Positions 12,301 to 21,684 of a DNA stretch of 64,000 nucleotides are shown here, one piece after another. Both the position numbers and the translations under genes were made by a program. The notes under the pieces were generated by a model. It was not told where the DNA came from and made no database searches. It saw only the letters and a list, made by a program, of their open reading frames with translations. Each line of letters starts with the position of its first letter. The stretch's first letter is position 1. Source of the stretch: Prorocentrum cordatum (Eukaryota > Sar > Dinophyceae > Prorocentrales > Prorocentraceae); contig CAUYUJ010000658.1 in assembly GCA_963575745.1 (NCBI GenBank), forward strand, positions 405,001-469,000. Reading direction: 5' to 3'.

Positions 12301-12579
12301 CGAAGGGCGGCCCGGGCAGGAGAGCCCAGGTCTTGAAGAGAGAGGTACCCGGGCTCTCACCGGGCACGCCGCAGTCCCCGGAGGGAGCCACAGCTCTGCT
12401 GGGCTTTCACCAACTCCCCCACCGCCTCCCGGAGGAAGCAGCAGAAGGTCGTCGCGGGTTTCCACCGGACGCGCCGCACTCCGCGCAGGGACGCACGACT
12501 CTGCTAGGCTTGCACCAGCTCCCCCACCGCCACCCGGAGGCAGCAGCAGGTCCTGGGCTTTCACCAGGTGCCCCGCCAT
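9004..12579 (-). CDS. Unrecognised long low-complexity ORF upstream of Helitron N-region
   Basis: 1191-codon open frame on the same strand as, and just upstream of, the Helitron N-terminal ORF. I do not recognise a fold. Visible: six or seven degenerate repeats around W-E-G-E-T-I-A-N-F-S-R (about 11.2-11.75 kb), an acidic block with DDDDENDDDDDWF (near 11.03 kb), a helical Arg/Glu-rich stretch (near 10.65-10.85 kb), and at the C-terminus repeats of GEDMPVIxGVTVDD. A third copy of that last motif continues in another frame past the stop, so the ORF is probably frame-shifted near 9.0 kb. It may be an N-terminal extension of the Helitron protein or a captured ORF. Its length owes much to high GC, so coding status is uncertain. 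Confidence 0.4.
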   Translation of the reverse strand: MAGHLVKAQDLLLPPGGGGGAGASLAESCVPARSAARPVETRDDLLLLPPGGGGGVGESPAELWLPPGTAACPVRARVPLSSRPGLSCPGRPSGCASEQSEETLEPAEAFEHAVGEGSAAYAVVLSSDREKCWVDAGSPSAGAMRGHPRVNRAGVHRHFTAVARESPLSERDSSEGHLDPTEAKQRTYAAGARESPLPWQLAVVEAPAPAGRLAVPRCAAGESPAKAGPGSPPGGPRAKGARWFIASGYTEGNEGLERMSVCAEAWCGVGAAGAVGGRDCGLRWEDETPANFSRAFSAPARAVRRGEEASGSVRWEGETIAIFSRRFSASACGLLGRAGVSGMAPSEGETLAEFSRGSSAPGAARCGCVSSEAARWEGEIIANFPREFLDSARAAGAVGGRDCGPRSGQETLAKFSRPSSALARAVRCGEEATGSGRWEGEFLSDFSREVPAASRALAPVLPGGIARASDSVAVPVPARLADHSPWEGSDGREFIEDFDAGELDAFAASDCDDDDENDDDDDWFGADDVVWSAPVPASSLAVALASASVAAVVSVRAPSVRGAERAPQLGGSVEWEDRLRESLRAEHDVIREEVVDDAAWEAAQREQKAHRKACRASLRRSRCARREAEWARRTEAAVARNEEMAVRVPLPVVPRLLPRDESPRARDESPRRAPVSRAALGGRRLARLQQFLNARAARAVDSVCTPRVALPSLEARVSALSVGEVALIAASFFAALGLFPPRPQVLSGGRAVTRAMARARMWKERESFWRDVDAPSDAAPSAAKVRVAKWFYCGRRGLSARRCGGRRVCARRFSPGIGIGAVKARAGRGADECAGGAAWRASQRAGQCVGDAALRVACVFAALGGVFWDVFSRVGRLGAAGGSGAPRAWRRRLRRGVASGRLGVADAGDRPGPWRNKCLQLSVARCGGAGARAQAKCFFELQCANDSGAGACGDAAEKANFAIVQDWLEARRSRMRVYEAESADGLLRGECSGAWFLGSAGGAEIGSVVWYPEGHVATVVDVDGRLAAGVSLGDAGAAPWLRSIAGAPKRSAPKKKAAAKSQRGAHLRGAQNPNVMAGVAARERRATGEDGAPSSSGEDMPVIQGVTVDDADSGDAPGVSVLRRPAAAVATRGRASGDESDSGEDMPMLPGVTVEEDDAGAARARSARRTAAAAARRALRARLRRGAAERF
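11200..11760. repeat. Degenerate coding repeats with GCGAAAAATTCGCG-like core
   Basis: Several copies at roughly 75-150 bp spacing contain a near-palindrome such as CGCGAAAAATTCGCG followed by CTTTCCCCCTCCCAGCGC-type sequence on the plus strand. On the minus strand they read W-E-G-E-x-I-x-x-F-S-R. The same core recurs in the 13.33-15.66 kb array. Confidence 0.75.
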
Positions 12580-12763
12580 CTCCTGTGAGACAGCAGATCT
12601 TCCTCGGGCTAGCCCCGAGGTTAAGCCCCAGAGCCCGCCGCCGCTCCCTGCGGAACGACTGCAGACCCCCGGGCCGCGCTAGAAGCTCAAGGCTCCTTGA
12701 GCCTAAAGGAAGAGGAAGGAGGAGCGCCTGTGGAGGCTGCGCGGCGGCGGCGGCCCCCCCCCC

Positions 12764-13329
<566 letters not shown>

Positions 13330-13330
<1 letters not shown>

Positions 13331-15665
13331 AGCCGCGGCCGCGGCCGGAGCCGCAGCCGCGGCCGCGGCCGCGGCTGGAAGAAAAAACCACCGCGAAAAA
13401 ATTCCCGATAGTTTTCCCCCTCCCAGCCGCAGCCACAGCCGGAGCCGCAGCCGCGGCCGCGGCCGCGGCCGCGGCTGGAAGAAAAAAAACACCGCGAAAA
13501 ATTCGCAATAGTTCCCCCCCTCCCAGCCGCAGCCACAGCCAGAGCCGCAGCCGTGGCCGCGGCCGCGGCTGGAAGAGGAAAACCACAGCGAAAAAATCGC
13601 AATACTTTCCCCCTCCCAGCCGCGGCCAGAGCCGCAGCCGCGGCCACGGCCGCGGCTTGAAGAAGAAAACCACCTCGCCCTCCCAGCCCAGCCGCGGCCA
13701 GAGCCGCAGCCGCGGCGGCCGCGGCCGCGGCTGGAAGAAGAAAACCACCGCGAAAAATCGCGATAGTTTCCCCCTCCCAGCCGCGGCCGCAGCCACAGCC
13801 AGCCGCAGCCGCGGCCGCGGCCGCGGCTGGAAGAGGAAAACCACCGCGAAAAATTCGCGATAGTTCCCCCCTCCCAGCCGCGGCCGCAGCCACGCCAGAG
13901 CCGCAGCCGCAGCCGCGGCCGCGGCTGGAAGAAGAAAACCACCGCGAAAATTCGCGATAGTTTCCCCCTCCCAGCCGCGGCCCAGCCGAGCCGCAGGGCC
14001 GCGGCCGCGCCTGGAAGAGGAAAACCACCGCGACAAATTCGCGATAGTTTCCCCCTCCCAGCCGCGGCCGCAGCCACAGCCAGAGCCGCAGCCGTATTTT
14101 CAGCCGCGGACGCAGGCCGAGGATGGAAGGAAGAAAACCACGCGAAAAATTCGCGATAGTTTCCCCCTCCCAGCCTTTCGGCCGCAGACACAGCCAGAGC
14201 CGCAGCCGCGGCCCGAAGGACCGCAGGCTGAAGAAGAAAACACCGGCGAAAAATTCGCCCCCTCGCATAGTTTCCCCTCCCAAACCGCGGCCGCAGCCGC
14301 AGCCGCGGCCGCGGCTGGAAGAAGAAAACCACCGCGAAAAATTCGCGATAGTTTCCCCCTCCCAGCCGCGGCCGCACCCACAGCCAGAGCCGCAGCCGCA
14401 GCCGGAGCCGCAGCCGCGGCCGCGGCCGCGGCTGGAAGAAGAAAACTACCGCGAAAAATTCGCGATAGTTTCCCCCTCCCAGCCGCAGCCGCAGCCGCAG
14501 CCGCAGATGCGGCCTCGGCCGCGGCTGCAAGAAGAAAACCACCGCGAAAAATTCGCGATAGTTTCCCCCTCCCAGCCGCGACCGCGACCGCAGCCGCAGC
14601 CGCGGCCGCGGCCGCGGCTGGAAGAGGAAAACCACCGCGAAAAATTCGCGATACATTCCCCCTCCCAGCCGCGGCCGCAGCCACAGCCAGAGTCGCAGGC
14701 CGCCGGCCGCGGCCGCAGCCTGGAAGAGGAAAACCACCGCGGACAAAATTCGCGATAGCTTCCCCCTCCAACCGCGGCCGCAAGCCACAGCTGTAGCCGC
14801 AGCGCGGCCGCGGCCGCGGATGAAGAAGAAAAACTTCGCGAAAAATTCGGATTAGTTTTCCCCCTCCCAGGCCGCGGCCGCAGCCACAGCCGCAGCCGCA
14901 GCCGCAGCCGCGGCCGCGGCTGGAAGAGGAAAACCACCGCGAAAAATTCGCGATAGTTTCCCCCTCCCAGCCGCGGCCGCAGCCGCAGCCGCAGCCGCGG
15001 CCGCGGCCGCGGCTGGAAGAGAAAACCACCGCGAAAAATTCGCGATAGTTTCCCCCTCCCAGCCGCGGCCACAGCCAGAGCCGCAGCCGCGGCCGCGGCC
15101 GCGGCTGGAAGAAGAAAACCACCGCGAAAAATTCGCGATAGTTTCCCCCCTCCCAGCCGCGGCCGCAGCCGCAGCCGCAGCCGCGGCCGCGCCTGGAAGA
15201 GGAAAACCACCGCGAAAAATTTGCGATAATTTCCCCCTCCCAGCCGCGGCCACAGCCACAGCCAGAGCCGCAGCCGCAGCGTGAGCCGCAGCGCTGGCCG
15301 CGCCGCGGGCTGGAAGAAGAAAACTACCGCGAAAAATTCGCGATAGTTTCCCCCCTCCCAGCCGCGGCCGCAGCCGCAGCCGCAGATGCGGCCTCGGCCG
15401 CGGCTGGAAGAAGAAAACCACCGCGAAAAATTCGCGATAGTTTCCCCCTCCGAACCGCCGCCGCAGCCGCAGCCGCAGCCGCGGCCGGGCCGCGGCTGGA
15501 AGAGGAAAACCACCGCGAAAAATTCGCGATAGTTTCCCCCCTCCCAGCCGCGGCCGCAGCCACAGCCGAAGCCGCAGCCGCGGCCGCGGCCGCGGCTGGA
15601 AGAAGAAAACCACCGCGAAAAAATCGCAATAGTTTCCCTCTCCCAGCCGCGGCCGCAGCCACAGC
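13330..15665. repeat. GC-rich minisatellite, about two dozen units of 80-115 bp
   Basis: Each unit has a (GCCGCG/GCCGCA)n part of variable length, then GGCTGGAAGAAGAAAACCACC, the near-palindrome CGCGAAAAATTCGCGATAG and TTTCCCCCTCCCAG. Unit length varies with the number of GCC-type hexamers. Long ORFs on both strands arise because the units lack stops. On the minus strand the units read W-E-G-E-T-I-A-N-F-S-R-W-F, matching the protein repeats of the 9004-12579 ORF, so the array probably expanded from that element. Confidence 0.92.
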
Positions 15666-16320
15666 CGCAGCCCCAAATCTATGTTACATAGTTCTTATCA
15701 TAATCATATGTGATCCTTCGAATGCACAACTACGCTGCTTATTTCGTATCACTCCGCGGCACCCCCTCTCTGCCCACCGCGGCTCCCCCTCTCCTTGTTT
15801 GTGGCCTCCGCGGCACCCCCTCTCTGCTGAGGGGCGGAGGTGGCTCGGGCGGCTGCGGCCTTCGGTTTCGCTGACGAGATGTACTAGAAGCTCAGGACCT
15901 GGGCATCCTTTCTAAGGCCCGTACGGTCCATCTCAGCAACTCTCCATCCCCGCTACACCTCCGGTCCGTCTTACGTTCCGCTCTGGCCCGACTTTAGGAA
16001 ACAGGGCGCCCCCACACGGTCTAACTTGGGACTAGCCCCTTTGACCGTGTGCCGCAACCAAGTTCCCAGGGACGAAGCCTGCCACAGCTCCGCCCCAGCA
16101 GTCTCTGGCAACTGCCCGTACCACCAGTCCTTGGGTCCGGCTCCCGCCAGTTCTTGGGTTGGTCGCCCGCCGGCTTGTGGGTCCGGTCTCCCCTTAGGAA
16201 TGGGATTGCTCCCGGGTCCAGTGGCCCGCCAGTTCTCGGGTTGGTCGCCCTGGAATGGGATTTCTCCCTCTCTGCCGTCGGTGAGCAGTTTAACGACATG
16301 CTCAGGTCAAAATAACCCAG
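15666..16320. other. Spacer between arrays, no gene recognised
   Basis: About 650 bp of mixed sequence. CACCCCCTCTCTG recurs near 15760 and 15810, and a motif near CCAGTTCTTGGGTTGGTCGCCC is partly duplicated at 16149-16170 and 16230-16250. No coding, RNA or transposon-terminal features were seen. Confidence 0.5.
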
Positions 16321-16322
16321 GC

Positions 16323-16360
16323 CAAAGCCCGAGCCCGAGCCGAGGCCTGGGCCAGGGCCT

Positions 16361-16414
<54 letters not shown>

Positions 16415-16507
16415 AAGCCCGAGCCCGGGACCGAGCCCGAGCCCGACCCCGAGCCCGAGCCCGAGCCCCAGCCCCAGCCCCAGCCCCAGCCCCAGCCCGA
16501 GCCCGAA

Positions 16508-16569
<62 letters not shown>

Positions 16570-16579
16570 TGCGCCCGCA

Positions 16580-16618
<39 letters not shown>

Positions 16619-16643
16619 AGGCCCAAGCCCGAGCCCGAGCCCG

Positions 16644-16681
<38 letters not shown>

Positions 16682-16710
16682 GGGAGCCCGAGCCCGAGCC
16701 CGCGCCCGCC

Positions 16711-16746
<36 letters not shown>

Positions 16747-16755
16747 CCAGCCCGA

Positions 16756-16828
<73 letters not shown>

Positions 16829-16836
16829 GAGCCCGC

Positions 16837-16876
<40 letters not shown>

Positions 16877-16885
16877 ATGCCCAAC

Positions 16886-16927
<42 letters not shown>

Positions 16928-17108
16928 CCCGAGCCCGAGCCCGCGGCATTTGGGTACGCCACGGCCCAGTCTCGCGGGGAGCTGGCAGCAGCCGAGTGGC
17001 TTGCGGAGTTTTCCGAGTCCAGTGGGGGCGAAGGCCAGGGCGCTGCCTAGACCGCAAGGCGCCAGTGACCAGATCCGTTCGGATGCATTGGGCGCTGGAA
17101 AAGTACGT

Positions 17109-17153
<45 letters not shown>

Positions 17154-17195
17154 CCAGAGCCCGAGCCCGAGCCCGAGCCCGAGAGCCGAGCCCGA

Positions 17196-17265
<70 letters not shown>

Positions 17266-17566
17266 AAGCCCAAACCCGAGCCCGGGCCGAGCCCGAGCCC
17301 CAGCTCCAGCCCGAGCCCGAGCCCGAACCCGAGCCCGAGCCCCAGCCCAAGCCGGAGCTCGAGCTCCGGCCCGAGCACGAGCCCGAGCCCGAGCCCGAGT
17401 CCAAGCCTGAGCCTCGGGCTCGGGCTCGAGCTCGGGCTCGAGCTCGTGCTCGGGTTGTTGGGCTCGGGCTCGGGCTCGGGCTCGGGTTCGGGCTCGGGCT
17501 CGAGCTCGAGCTCGGGCTCGGGCTCGGGCTCCCGCCCGGGCTCGGGCTCGGCTCGGGCTCGGGCTG

Positions 17567-17617
<51 letters not shown>

Positions 17618-17760
17618 TTTGGGCCTGGGCCTGGGCTCGGGCTGAGGCTCGAACTCAGGGCGGGCGCGGGCGCGCTCGGGCTCGGGCTCGGGCTCGGTCC
17701 CGGGCGCCCGAGCCCGAGCCCAAGCCCGCGCCCGCGAGAGAGCCCGGGCTCAAGCCCGAC
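16323..17760. repeat. GAGCCC hexanucleotide array with polarity switches
   Basis: Long runs of GAGCCC with scattered variants (about 16323-16944 and 17109-17415). Near 17415 the array flips to GGGCTC and stays inverted to about 17700, then returns to GAGCCC for some 50 bp. A non-repetitive island of about 160 bp (16945-17105) interrupts it. The inversion gives a large imperfect palindrome centred near 17415. Translation gives only Pro-Ser, Gly-Ser or Ala-Arg repeats. The unit is not a canonical telomere repeat. Confidence 0.93.
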
Positions 17761-18225
17761 AGACAGACACTCAGACACACAGACACACAGGCAGACGCAC
17801 AGACAGAAAAAAGAGCAGACATGGAAAACGCTAACACACAGACATGCAGACACAAGCTCACACGGACAAGCATGTAGACAGCACGGAACACACAAGCACA
17901 CGGACACACAGACATGCAGACACAAGCACGGAACGCACACAGACATACAGGCAGAAGCACACATACACACATACAGGCAGACACACAGACAAACAGATAC
18001 ACATACATACTACATCTGACATACACACGGCAGAAAATTACAAACACACAGACACAGAGACACCCAGAGACGGAAACACTCAGAAAGAGACAAAGGAGCA
18101 CACAGACGTACATATATAGAGAAAGGCACACGAACATACGGACAGAAAAGACACACAGATATACATATACACAGAGAGAGACACAGAGAGACACAGACAC
18201 ACAGCTACGCAGACAGGCAGACACC
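17760..18225. repeat. Degenerate ACACAGAC-type repeat
   Basis: Imperfect CA/GA-rich octanucleotide repeat resembling the long array at 51.5-58.85 kb but more diverged. No gene. It ends where the AT-richer composite satellite begins. Confidence 0.85.
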
Positions 18226-18634
18226 TAATTTCTCGTTGGATCGAGACTTCATCCCGCGTCCTCGTAACTTATCCATAACTGGCGGTGGCAGTGAACTTTG
18301 AATCTTGAAGAGTCGACGAAAGACCCTTCTAGAGCCTCTTCATGTAGAGCAGACAGCTAACCCGAGCATTTCTAGAAAAACACGAATTTTCATTGTCGGT
18401 GTTAAACATGAGTTCGGTTGCTCCAAGTGTTTTGATAGTAATACTGCACCGATTGGTCTGAGATGCTCGAAGAATGAAGTTGAAGAACCAATGCTCGGAG
18501 TAAAAATCTGCTTTCTCAAAATGAATTGACAAATATCTTCCAAATCTTTGCAAAACCGACCAATGTCCTTTCTGGCCGGGTCGAGCAACTAGCTCCACCC
18601 TGCGCCGGAATTCCTCTAGCTCATCGATAACGAA

Positions 18635-18717
18635 GAGCTCTACGAGGTATTTCTCTTGCCAACTGGCGCCGGCGGTGAACCGTCAACCTGGTCACCGCCG
18701 GAAACCTCGTAGAGCTC
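18635..18717. repeat. Two-level inverted repeat, empty LINE target site 1
   Basis: Outer arms GAGCTCTACGAGGT (18635-18648) and ACCTCGTAGAGCTC (18704-18717) are perfect reverse complements. Inner arms GGCGGTGA (18671-18678) and TCACCGCC (18692-18699) are also perfect. The loop holds CCGTCAACCTGG, the sequence after which LINEs sit elsewhere in the window. Confidence 0.9.
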
Positions 18718-19037
18718 CTTGCATCCGAAAGAGAGCTCACAAAGCAAGAGCTTCTGCTTTTCTGCAAAAACTTGAAGTTCAGATTTTTCGGAGTTAACAT
18801 GAAGTCGGTTCCTCCAAGTGAACTAGTACTAAAATTGGATCTAGAAGGCTGAGCTACTCAGAGAACAAAGTTAATATGTCAACGCTCGGAGTAAAAATCT
18901 GTTTTCTTAAAATGTATTGTCAAATATCTTTCAAATATTCGCAAAACCACCCAAAAGTTATCACTTTGTCCTTTCTCGCCGGGTCGGCCAACTAGCTCCA
19001 CCCCGCGCCGGAATTTCTTTAGCTCATCGATGACGAA

Positions 19038-19109
19038 GAGCTCTACGAGATACTGGGCGCCGGCGGTAAACCGTCAACCTTTCTTACCGCCGGGGGACTC
19101 GTAGAGCTT
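19038..19109. repeat. Two-level inverted repeat, empty LINE target site 2
   Basis: Outer arms GAGCTCTACGAG (19038-19049) and CTCGTAGAGCTT (19098-19109), one mismatch. Inner arms GGCGGTAA (19062-19069) and TTACCGCC (19084-19091), perfect. Compared with site 1 both inner arms have changed together (GA/TC to AA/TT). Confidence 0.9.
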
Positions 19110-20249
19110 CCTGACTATATATAATGTAGAAAATAAATTGCAGAGAACGAATAGTTTTTCAGCCCAAGCGATTTCAGATCTTGATGCAACAGCCGAACGC
19201 CCCCTGATGCTTCTGGATTGTCTTCTGTACGAGCTCTGTAGCTCTGCTACAGCCCGAGTTACGTGCGCTAATCAACAGCACCTCTGAAGATAACTCAAAC
19301 AAAACGAATAGTTTCCTAAACCCAGCTCGAGAATCAGACCGGGTTCAGGCCTCTGAATGCGACAGGCGGACGCGTCTGATGTCTCCGAATCGATTCCTGT
19401 GATTACCAGCCCTGCAGCTCCCCTACAGCCCGAGTTAAGTGCAGAAAGCTATCTTTCAGGATGACTCGAACAATACGGTAGTTTTGCATACCTAATTCGA
19501 GCAGCAGACCGAGTTCCGAGCTCTGGCTTCCACAGGCGGACGTAACCTGATGTCTCTAAATCGATTGCTGTCCCCAGCAGCACTGTAGCCCCCTACAGTC
19601 CGAGTTAAGCTTAGAAAACGACAGTATCTCTTCAGATGATTCGAACAATACGAATAGCTTCGCGATTCTAGCTCGGGCAGCAGGGCGAGTTCAGAGCTCT
19701 CGATTCAATAGACGAACGCGCCTGATCATTTCCAATCGATTTCTGTGACTATGAACTCTGCAGTTGCCCTACAGCTCGAGTTAAGTAGAAAATATCGAGA
19801 GTGTCTGTCAAGATGACTCGAATAATACGAATAGGTTTTTGAACCTAGCTCGGCTAGCAGACCGAGTTCAGGCCTGTGGGTTCAACAGGCGAACGCGCCT
19901 GATCATTCTACATCGATTAGCTGTGCTTACTGGCCCTGTAGCTGTCCTGAAGCTCGAGTTATGTTCAGAAAACCAACAGCGCGTATCAAGATGACTCGAA
20001 ACGGCCGATCCTACCTGCCTGCTTTTTGACAGTAAAAGGTACCCGATCGAGCTGAGATCAAGATGGCGAGCGTGAGTAAGATCGAATAGTATGCGAAAAA
20101 ATACTAGAGCTCAAACGAATGTTCAAATTTTGAGAACAAAATTTTCAACCGACCAAAAGTCAGCAAAAGGTCCGTCGAGATTTTTCATGCCAACTAGCTT
20201 TCCAGCGCCCCGGAATTACTCTTAGCTTCCAGCAATAACTTGCTAAGGG

Positions 20250-20393
20250 AAGCTCTACGAGTTATTTTCAACCGAGCCAAAGATGTGAAAAGTTCAGTCG
20301 AGATTTTTCGAGCCAACTAGCCTGCCAGCGTTTTCGAACTGGCGCCGGCGGTGAACCGTCAACCTGGTCACCGCCGGGAACCTCGTAGAGCTC
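20250..20393. repeat. Inverted repeat, empty LINE target site 3
   Basis: Inner arms GGCGGTGA (20347-20354) and TCACCGCC (20368-20375) are perfect. The right outer arm CTCGTAGAGCTC is at 20382-20393; the nearest left partner, AAGCTCTACGAG, is farther away at 20250-20261. The loop contains CCGTCAACCTGG. Confidence 0.82.
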
Positions 20394-20730
20394 ATTTCAC
20401 GCGTAAGAGTGCTCGGAGTCGGAAGAGAGAGCTTCTGGAAGCATTTCTCGAAAAAGAAAAAATGTTTTTTTTTCCATTTCGACATGGAGATGGTTGCGCC
20501 AAGTGTTTTGATAGTAAAAGTGCGCCTACAGAGCTCATACTGAGACAGAGAGGCCCTCATAATCGTTTACAGGTGCGAAAAATCTGCTTTCTCAAAATGA
20601 ATTGTCAAATATCTTTCAAACTGGGCGCCGGCGGTAAACCGTCAACCTTGTTTTTTTTTTTGCGGTTTGCGGTCCGCCACTAGAATCCGAATCCGAATCG
20701 GCGGAGCAGTGCAACTGAGCCCCCACCATC

Positions 20731-21684
20731 TTAGGTAGGTCGCAGCAGAGCGCACGCCACCTTAGCAGCAGCTCTCGTCAGGGCAGCGCAGGCAGCTAGT
20801 TCACAGCAGGTTACCGTGCTTCCAGGAGGCAAGCTCATCGCCTCCTCGGCCACATCGTGCCAATGGAAGCTGTGCGAGCTGGTGCAGGAGGAAGAGGAGG
20901 AGGAGGAGGAGGAGATGGGAAAATCACCCTGCACGCTGGAACCCCTACCTACCACGCCAATCAGAAGCCACCACCCACCTCCACATCCTTCATTACTGAC
21001 ACCCCCATCGAATGCACCACGGAGAGCAGTCTTACGAGCACTGAGGAATTTATCATATGCAAACCAGCGAGTAATAGTTTGGCCACCTCTGGCCTCCCAC
21101 GACAATCTATCCGCACGCTCATTACCCTCACGAAAGAAATGCTTATACAGATTCTGTCCCAATGCAGGTGAGGTCAGTCCCCATCCAGACAGCATCGATA
21201 CCGTATTTTGTAGTGTTCCCACCAGTCGTACATACTGCTTGTTGCGAATCTGCCACTCACCACACATCCAGTTTACAACAGTCTTACTATCTCCCAAGAT
21301 CTCCATCCCAAGACGCTCAATATTCTCACACCTCCACTCCGTTTCATTCTCATAATTAGCGGCAATACGTTTGCTCATCCTCTCATTCATCTCTCTCTCC
21401 TCCTCCTCCTCCGCCTTTACATGTCTCACACCAGGCGGCCTGGGTAGAACAAATAAGTCGAACAAGTGTTGCATACCAATCACAGTCAGCAAATGCTTGC
21501 AGTATTTCTCACGGGACCCAGCGGAATTGTCGAGCGAGAGGTACCACTCGCAGCCAAAGAGATCGCACAAGCACCAGTCCCACGCAGTATGTCCACGGGG
21601 AGGGCCGCCCATGTTCATGCGTGTGAGCTGCTTCCTATCTTTTACAGGCAATGCTAGAATACATGTGCGCGATGTTCCGTCCAC
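20731..21684 (-). CDS. LINE A RNase H domain, circularly permuted
   Basis: C-terminal part of ORF2, offset by one frame shift from the RT frame (overlap at 21654-21684). RNase H would remove the RNA strand during target-primed reverse transcription. The motifs are in unusual order: GDSKTV (21283-21294), then HFFREGNERADRLS (about 21109-21142), then AFDGGV (FDGG at 21001-21012), then CELAA (Glu codon 20800-20802). In ordinary RNase H the FDGG strand and the Glu helix come first. All four carboxylate motifs and the His are present, so the active site could be complete. A poly-Ser run lies near 20.9 kb. Confidence 0.85.
   Translation of the reverse strand: MDGTSRTCILALPVKDRKQLTRMNMGGPPRGHTAWDWCLCDLFGCEWYLSLDNSAGSREKYCKHLLTVIGMQHLFDLFVLPRPPGVRHVKAEEEEEREMNERMSKRIAANYENETEWRCENIERLGMEILGDSKTVVNWMCGEWQIRNKQYVRLVGTLQNTVSMLSGWGLTSPALGQNLYKHFFREGNERADRLSWEARGGQTITRWFAYDKFLSARKTALRGAFDGGVSNEGCGGGWWLLIGVVGRGSSVQGDFPISSSSSSSSSCTSSHSFHWHDVAEEAMSLPPGSTVTCCELAACAALTRAAAKVACALLRPT

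Larger units (their letters stand above)
18240..20650. repeat. Composite satellite block R1
   Basis: First of several blocks sharing the same parts. (1) CTAGCTCCACCCTGCGCCGGAATT-like sequence. (2) A hairpin-capable site with core GGCGGTRAACCGTCAACC. (3) About five monomers of roughly 175 bp (about 19170-20000), recognisable by CGAGTTAAG/CGAGTTATG at 19256, 19431, 19601, 19779 and 19954 and by GATGACTCGAAYAATACGAATAG. (4) A segment with GATCGAGCTGAGATCAAGATGGCGAGCG. The block ends in a half target site where LINE A is inserted. No gene. Confidence 0.88.

Noticed and set aside
16323-17760. Hexanucleotide array as telomere
   Set aside because: GAGCCC/GGGCTC is not a known telomere repeat, it changes polarity, and it is internal with other repeats on both sides.
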